Assembly: GCA_965205995.1 (NCBI GenBank)
Contig: OZ242200.1
Location: forward strand, 186,001 to 250,000
Direction: 5' to 3'
Origin: MPNO01 sp965205995
Lineage (GTDB): Bacteria > Pseudomonadota > Alphaproteobacteria > MPNO01
DNA: 64,000 nucleotides
The position numbers and the translations under genes are program-made. Below are positions 60,266 to 64,000 of this stretch, piece by piece; position 1 is the stretch's first letter; each line of letters begins with the position of its first letter. Below the pieces are notes generated by a model, which worked only from the letters and a program-made list of their open reading frames with translations, had not been told where the DNA came from and ran no database searches.

Positions 60266-62188
60266 ATGGCCGTCGATACCCCCCATCTGGACCGGGTGAA
60301 CTGGCCGCGCGATTTGCGCGACATGTCGCCCAGGGAGTTGCGCGCGGTCGCCGATGAGCTGCGCGCGGAGATGGTCGATGCCGTGTCCACCACCGGCGGA
60401 CATCTCGGCGCCGGGCTCGGCGTGATCGAGCTCACCGTCGCGCTGCATCACCTGTTCGACACCCCCGACGACATCCTGATCTGGGATGTCGGCCACCAGT
60501 GCTACCCGCACAAGATCCTCACCGGCCGGCGCGATCGCATCCGCACCATACGCCAGGGCGGCGGGCTGTCCGGGTTCACCAAGCGCTCCGAAAGCGAATA
60601 CGACCCGTTCGGCGCGGCGCATGCCTCGACATCGGTGTCGGCCGCCCTCGGCTTTGCCGTCGGGCGCGATCTCCAGGGCAGGAACAACCGGGTGGTCGCG
60701 GTGATCGGCGACGGGGCGCTCACCGGCGGGATGGCCTATGAGGGGCTCAACCACGCCGGATCGCTGGACAGCCGGATGATCGTCATCCTCAACGACAACG
60801 ACATGTCGATCGCGCCGCCGGTGGGCGCGATGAGCGGCTATCTGTCGCGGCTGATCTCGTCGAAGAGCTATCGCAGCCTGCGCGACGTTGCCCACCACAT
60901 CGCCGAGCGCTTCCCGCGCGCCGTCGAGCGGGGGGTCAAGCGGGCCGAGGAATACGCCCGCGGGCTGGTCACCGGCGGGACGCTGTTCGAGGAGCTCGGC
61001 TTCTTCTATGTCGGGCCGGTGGACGGGCACAATCTGGATCACCTGCTGCCGGTGCTGCGCAACGTCCGCGACGACGCGGCCGAGGGGCCGATCCTGGTCC
61101 ATGTGGTCACGGTGAAGGGCAAGGGATACCCCCCGGCGGAGGAGTCGGCGGACCGCTATCACGGGGTTTCCAAGTTCGAGGTCGTCACCGGCGTCCAGGA
61201 CAAGCCCAAGACCAACGTTCCGTCCTTCACCAAGGTGTTCGGCGACAGCCTGATCGCCGAGGCGGAGAAGGACGACAAGATCGTCGCCATCACCGCCGCG
61301 ATGCCGTCCGGGACCGGCGTCGATGCCTTCCACCGGGCGTTCCCCGGCCGCGCCTTCGATGTCGGGCTTGCCGAACAGCACGGCGTGACCTTTGCCGCCG
61401 GGCTCGCCGCGGACGGCATGAAGCCGTTCGCTGTGATCTATTCGACCTTCCTGCAGCGCGCCTTCGACCAGATCGTCCACGATGTAGCGATCCAGCGCCT
61501 GCCGGTACGCTTCGCGATGGACCGCGCCGGGCTGGTCGGCGCCGACGGCCAGACCCATGCCGGCGCCTTCGACATCGCCTATCTCGGCTGCCTGCCGGGG
61601 ATGGTTCTCATGGCCGCGGCGGACGAGGCCGAGCTGGTCCATATGGTCGCCACGGCGGTGGCGATCGACGACGGCCCCTGCGCTTTCCGCTATCCGCGCG
61701 GCGACGGGTTCGGCGTCACCATGCCGGAATGCGGCGAGGTTCTTCCCATCGGCAAGGGCCGGGTGATGCGCGAGGGCTCGACGATCGCGCTGCTCTCCTA
61801 CGGCGCCCGGCTGCACGAGGCGCTGGCGGCGGCCGACGACCTGGCCGCCAAGGGAATCTCGACGACGGTGGCGGATGCGCGTTTCGCCAAGCCGCTCGAC
61901 GAGGCGCTGATCCTCCGGCTGGCGCGCGAGCACGAGGTGCTGATCACCATCGAGGAGGGATCGGTCGGCGGGTTCTCGTCGCAGGTGCTGCACATGCTGG
62001 CGCTGAAGCAGGTGCTCGACGGCGGGCTCAAGATCCGTCCGATGGTGCTGCCCGATGCGTTCCTCGACCACGACAAGCCGCAGCTTCAATACGGCGCGGC
62101 CGGGCTGAACGCGCGCCACGTCGTGGCGACCGCTCTCGAGGCGCTGGGACGTGCAGAGACCGTCGCGGCGGACATCGAAAGCGCCTGA
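60266..62188 (+). CDS. dxs: 1-deoxy-D-xylulose-5-phosphate synthase
   Basis: A 640-residue DXS, full length. The thiamine diphosphate motif is in GDGALTGGMAYEGLNHAG near residues 146-163. The transketolase-like central domain has the catalytic glutamate in GLAEQHGVTFAAGLA. The early part has GGHLGAGLGVIELTVALHH. It joins pyruvate and glyceraldehyde 3-phosphate at the head of the MEP isoprenoid pathway. The ATG at 60266 follows AAAGGGAA. It lies 17 bp after ispA, and tlyA starts inside its 3' end. Confidence 0.97.
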   Translation: MAVDTPHLDRVNWPRDLRDMSPRELRAVADELRAEMVDAVSTTGGHLGAGLGVIELTVALHHLFDTPDDILIWDVGHQCYPHKILTGRRDRIRTIRQGGGLSGFTKRSESEYDPFGAAHASTSVSAALGFAVGRDLQGRNNRVVAVIGDGALTGGMAYEGLNHAGSLDSRMIVILNDNDMSIAPPVGAMSGYLSRLISSKSYRSLRDVAHHIAERFPRAVERGVKRAEEYARGLVTGGTLFEELGFFYVGPVDGHNLDHLLPVLRNVRDDAAEGPILVHVVTVKGKGYPPAEESADRYHGVSKFEVVTGVQDKPKTNVPSFTKVFGDSLIAEAEKDDKIVAITAAMPSGTGVDAFHRAFPGRAFDVGLAEQHGVTFAAGLAADGMKPFAVIYSTFLQRAFDQIVHDVAIQRLPVRFAMDRAGLVGADGQTHAGAFDIAYLGCLPGMVLMAAADEAELVHMVATAVAIDDGPCAFRYPRGDGFGVTMPECGEVLPIGKGRVMREGSTIALLSYGARLHEALAAADDLAAKGISTTVADARFAKPLDEALILRLAREHEVLITIEEGSVGGFSSQVLHMLALKQVLDGGLKIRPMVLPDAFLDHDKPQLQYGAAGLNARHVVATALEALGRAETVAADIESA

Positions 62189-62900
62189 GAAGGGCCGGCT
62201 CGACGCGCTGGTCGAGGCGCGCGGCCTCGCCGCCGGCCGCACCGAGGCCCAGGCGCTGATCCGCGCCGGACGGATCTGGTCCGGCGACCGGCGGCTCGAC
62301 AAGCCGGGACATACGGTTCCCTCCGACACCGCGCTGGAGCTGCGCGGCTCGGAGAGCCGCTGGGCCTCGCGCGCCGGCACCAAGCTCGACCATGCGCTCA
62401 GCCATTTCGAAATCGACGTGGCGGGCGCAACCGCGCTCGATATCGGTGCGTCGACCGGCGGCTTCACCGACGTCCTGCTGAGCCGCGGCGCGGCCCGGGT
62501 ATATGCCGTGGATGTCGGGCGCGGCCAGATTCTCTGGCGTCTCCGCCAGGATTCGCGCGTGGTCGTCCTCGACCGGCTGAACGCGCGCTACATCACCGCC
62601 GAACAGGTGCCCGAGCCGGTCGACGCGATCACCTGCGATGCCAGCTTCATCGGGCTCGAGACCGTGCTGCCCGCGCCGCTCGCCCTCGCCGCGCCGGGTG
62701 CGCGGCTGGTCGCGCTGATCAAGCCGCAATTCGAGGTCGGCCGCGGCGCGGTGGGGAAGGGCGGCATCGTCCGCAACGAGGCGGCGCGCGCGGCCGCCTG
62801 CGAGCGGATCGCCGCCTGGCTTGCCGGCGAGGGCTGGCCGTGCTCGGCAGAGGCTCGAGGGCGCCGGCGGCAACCGCGCTGTCGCCGGTGCTCGGCATGA
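62151..62900 (+). CDS. tlyA: TlyA-family rRNA 2'-O-methyltransferase, 3' end rearranged
   Basis: A 249-residue TlyA. The N-terminal S4-like RNA-binding part (RLDALVEARGLAAGRTEAQALIRAG) is followed by a methyltransferase fold with ALDIGASTGGFTDVLL and a later LIKPQFEVGR...GGIVRN. The expected C-terminal ending, SPIEGAGGNREYLIAGARG, is found downstream but in another frame (about 62917-62976). A partial copy of that segment at 62848-62889 disrupts the last 15-20 codons, so the protein ends differently. The GTG start overlaps dxs by 38 bases. Confidence 0.88.
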   Translation: MQRPSRRTSKAPEKGRLDALVEARGLAAGRTEAQALIRAGRIWSGDRRLDKPGHTVPSDTALELRGSESRWASRAGTKLDHALSHFEIDVAGATALDIGASTGGFTDVLLSRGAARVYAVDVGRGQILWRLRQDSRVVVLDRLNARYITAEQVPEPVDAITCDASFIGLETVLPAPLALAAPGARLVALIKPQFEVGRGAVGKGGIVRNEAARAAACERIAAWLAGEGWPCSAEARGRRRQPRCRRCSA

Positions 62901-62986
62901 CGCAGCCCGGTCGAGAGCCCGATCGAGGGCGCCGGCGGCAACCGCGAATACCTGATCGCCGGTGCGCGGGGCTAGGTTCGCGGCGG

Positions 62987-63077
62987 TCCCTCGATACGGC
63001 CCTTCGAGCCTACTCGGGATGAGGTGGTCTTGTTGTTTTCCTCACCCTGAGTAGCGGCGCAGCCGCGTATCGAAGGG
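62987..63077. repeat. Dispersed palindromic repeat, copy 4
   Basis: The left arm TCCCTCGATACGGCCCTTCG...CTACTCGGGATGAGG and the right arm CTCACCCTGAGTAGCGGCGC...GCGTATCGAAGGG are inverted to each other. They fill the space between tlyA and the convergent aroC, ending next to the aroC stop codon. It could act as a bidirectional terminator between the two converging genes. Confidence 0.85.
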
Positions 63078-64000
63078 TCAACCGCATTGCGCGCGGTGGT
63101 GGAGCAGGTGGTCGGCGAGCACGCAGGCCATCATCGCCTCGCCGACCGGCACCGCGCGGATGCCGACACAGGGGTCGTGCCGGCCGCGGGTCGAAATCTC
63201 GGTTTCGCGCCCATCCGTCGTCACCGTCCGCCTGGGCGCGAGGATCGAGCTCGTCGGCTTGACCGCGAAGCGGAGCACGATGTCCTGCCCGGTCGATATG
63301 CCGCCGAGGATTCCGCCGGCATTGTTGGAGAGGAACACGGGCTTTCCCTCGTGCATCCGTATTTCGTCCGCGTTCTCCCCGCCGGTCAGCGCCGCCGCCC
63401 CGAACCCGGCGCCGATCTCGACGCCCTTGACGGCGTTGATCCCCATCATCGCCGCGGCGAGGTCGGCATCGAGCTTGCCGTAGATCGGCGCGCCCAGCCC
63501 GGCGGGGATGCCGCTGGCGACCACCTCGATCACCGCGCCGACCGAAGACCCGGCGCCGCGCACCGTTTCGAGATAGTCGGACCATTCCCCGGCCGCATCC
63601 GCGTCGGGGCACCAGAACGGGTTGCCGTCCACCGCCGTCCAGTCCCATTTCGCACGGTCGATCGCACGTTCGCCCATCCGGATCATGGCGCCCCGGATGC
63701 GCACCCCGCGGCCCAGCACCTCGCGGCCGATCGCCCCGGCGGCGACCCGGCAGGCGGTCTCCCGCGCCGACGACCGGCCGCCGCCCCGGTAGTCGCGCCT
63801 TCCGTATTTGTGCTGATAGGTGAAATCGGCATGGCCCGGGCGGAACTTGTCCTTGATCTCGCCATAGTCCTTCGACCGCGCATCCTGGTTGCGGATCAGC
63901 AGCGAGATCGGGGTTCCGGTGGTCTCCCCCTCGAACACGCCGGAAAGGATCTCGACGGTGTCGGGTTCGCGCCTCTGGGTGACATAGCGGCTCTGCCCCG
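63078..64000 (-). CDS. aroC: Chorismate synthase, N-terminus beyond the window
   Basis: This partial gene runs off the right edge; 307 codons are visible. It begins mid-protein with GQSRYVTQRREPDTVEILSG and continues GTPISLLIRNQDARSKDYGEI, FRPGHADFTYQHKYGRRDYRGGGRSSARET. These are the conserved FMN- and phosphate-binding segments of chorismate synthase. The C-terminal AVKPTSSI and DPCVGIRAVPVGEAMMACVLADHLL are complete. It makes chorismate from EPSP, the last common step of aromatic amino-acid synthesis. Confidence 0.96.
   Translation of the reverse strand, partial: GQSRYVTQRREPDTVEILSGVFEGETTGTPISLLIRNQDARSKDYGEIKDKFRPGHADFTYQHKYGRRDYRGGGRSSARETACRVAAGAIGREVLGRGVRIRGAMIRMGERAIDRAKWDWTAVDGNPFWCPDADAAGEWSDYLETVRGAGSSVGAVIEVVASGIPAGLGAPIYGKLDADLAAAMMGINAVKGVEIGAGFGAAALTGGENADEIRMHEGKPVFLSNNAGGILGGISTGQDIVLRFAVKPTSSILAPRRTVTTDGRETEISTRGRHDPCVGIRAVPVGEAMMACVLADHLLHHRAQCG

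Noticed and set aside
60224..62467. A 747-codon minus-strand frame across dxs
   Set aside because: Antisense to the conserved dxs and tlyA genes, no motif.
62848..62976. Programmed frameshifting in tlyA
   Set aside because: The partial tandem copy of the gene end explains the frame change more simply; no slippery heptamer was seen.
1..64000. CRISPR array, tRNA or rRNA genes
   Set aside because: No regularly spaced repeats, cloverleaf-type sequences or rRNA-like stretches were recognised; the repeats seen are palindromic or tandem pairs only.

Overview
The window is high-GC, densely packed DNA from a bacterial chromosome, most likely an alphaproteobacterium. The reasons are the 3' block HDAC-like / xseB / ispA / dxs / tlyA in the order usual for that class, TRAP carboxylate transporters, many GTG/TTG starts with 4-bp ATGA or GTGA overlaps, and dispersed palindromic repeats of a kind I associate with alphaproteobacteria. 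No rRNA, tRNA, CRISPR array or intact transposon was seen. The species is not identifiable from sequence alone.

Region 1 (1-6.9 kb) holds the 5' end of an isopropylmalate/tartrate-dehydrogenase-like gene, a UbiD-type decarboxylase, and divergently a luxE-like / luxC-like / SDR set (acid activation, acyl reduction, short-chain reductase). A broken fumarylacetoacetase-family gene, a cupin and a small membrane protein follow.

Region 2 (7-15 kb) is one long minus-strand operon read in the order dctP, dctQ, dctM, FAD oxidoreductase, thioredoxin-like fusion, UGSC selenoprotein, GMC oxidoreductase, DUF3237. Its main feature is a gene whose in-frame TGA (9471-9473) sits in a U-G-S-C motif. A stem-loop of bacterial SECIS geometry follows exactly 11 nt downstream, so this is read as selenocysteine. 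Conventional gene calling would split or miss this gene.

Region 3 (15-28 kb) has a second TRAP system with fused membrane subunits and a decayed TauD-type gene. Beyond these lie a flavin monooxygenase, a glyoxalase-fold protein, an alpha/beta hydrolase lacking its nucleophile serine, an amidohydrolase, a DUF1932 dehydrogenase, a YgjP-type metallopeptidase, a GNAT, a secreted coiled-coil protein and the qmcA-nfeD membrane pair. Region 4 (28-41 kb) is an aromatic/carboxylic-acid catabolism neighbourhood: acyl-CoA synthetase, two more UbiD decarboxylases, Rieske oxygenase, HpaB-type flavin monooxygenase, MmgE/PrpD, a two-domain extradiol-dioxygenase-like protein and another GMC oxidoreductase.

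Region 5 (41-44.6 kb) looks like a scarred island: a DUF4258/XRE toxin-antitoxin-like pair, a tyrosine-recombinase remnant, a duplicated 3' tip of the neighbouring nuclease gene, dispersed repeats, a strong hairpin and a perfect 16-bp parS site. Region 6 (44.6-51.6 kb) has a MetE-like protein, a three-gene nitrile hydratase/thiocyanate hydrolase with split beta subunit, two EamA transporters, a luciferase-like monooxygenase, a hydrolase and an orphan DmsC-like anchor.

Region 7 (51.7-58 kb) carries a metallophosphoesterase and the sulfite-oxidation set aprM-aprB-aprA-sat, followed by a persulfide-dioxygenase-like metallo-hydrolase. This points to energy from reduced sulfur by reverse APS reductase. 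Region 8 (58-64 kb) is the isoprenoid/DNA-repair housekeeping block ending in tlyA with a rearranged 3' end, and the convergent, incomplete aroC.
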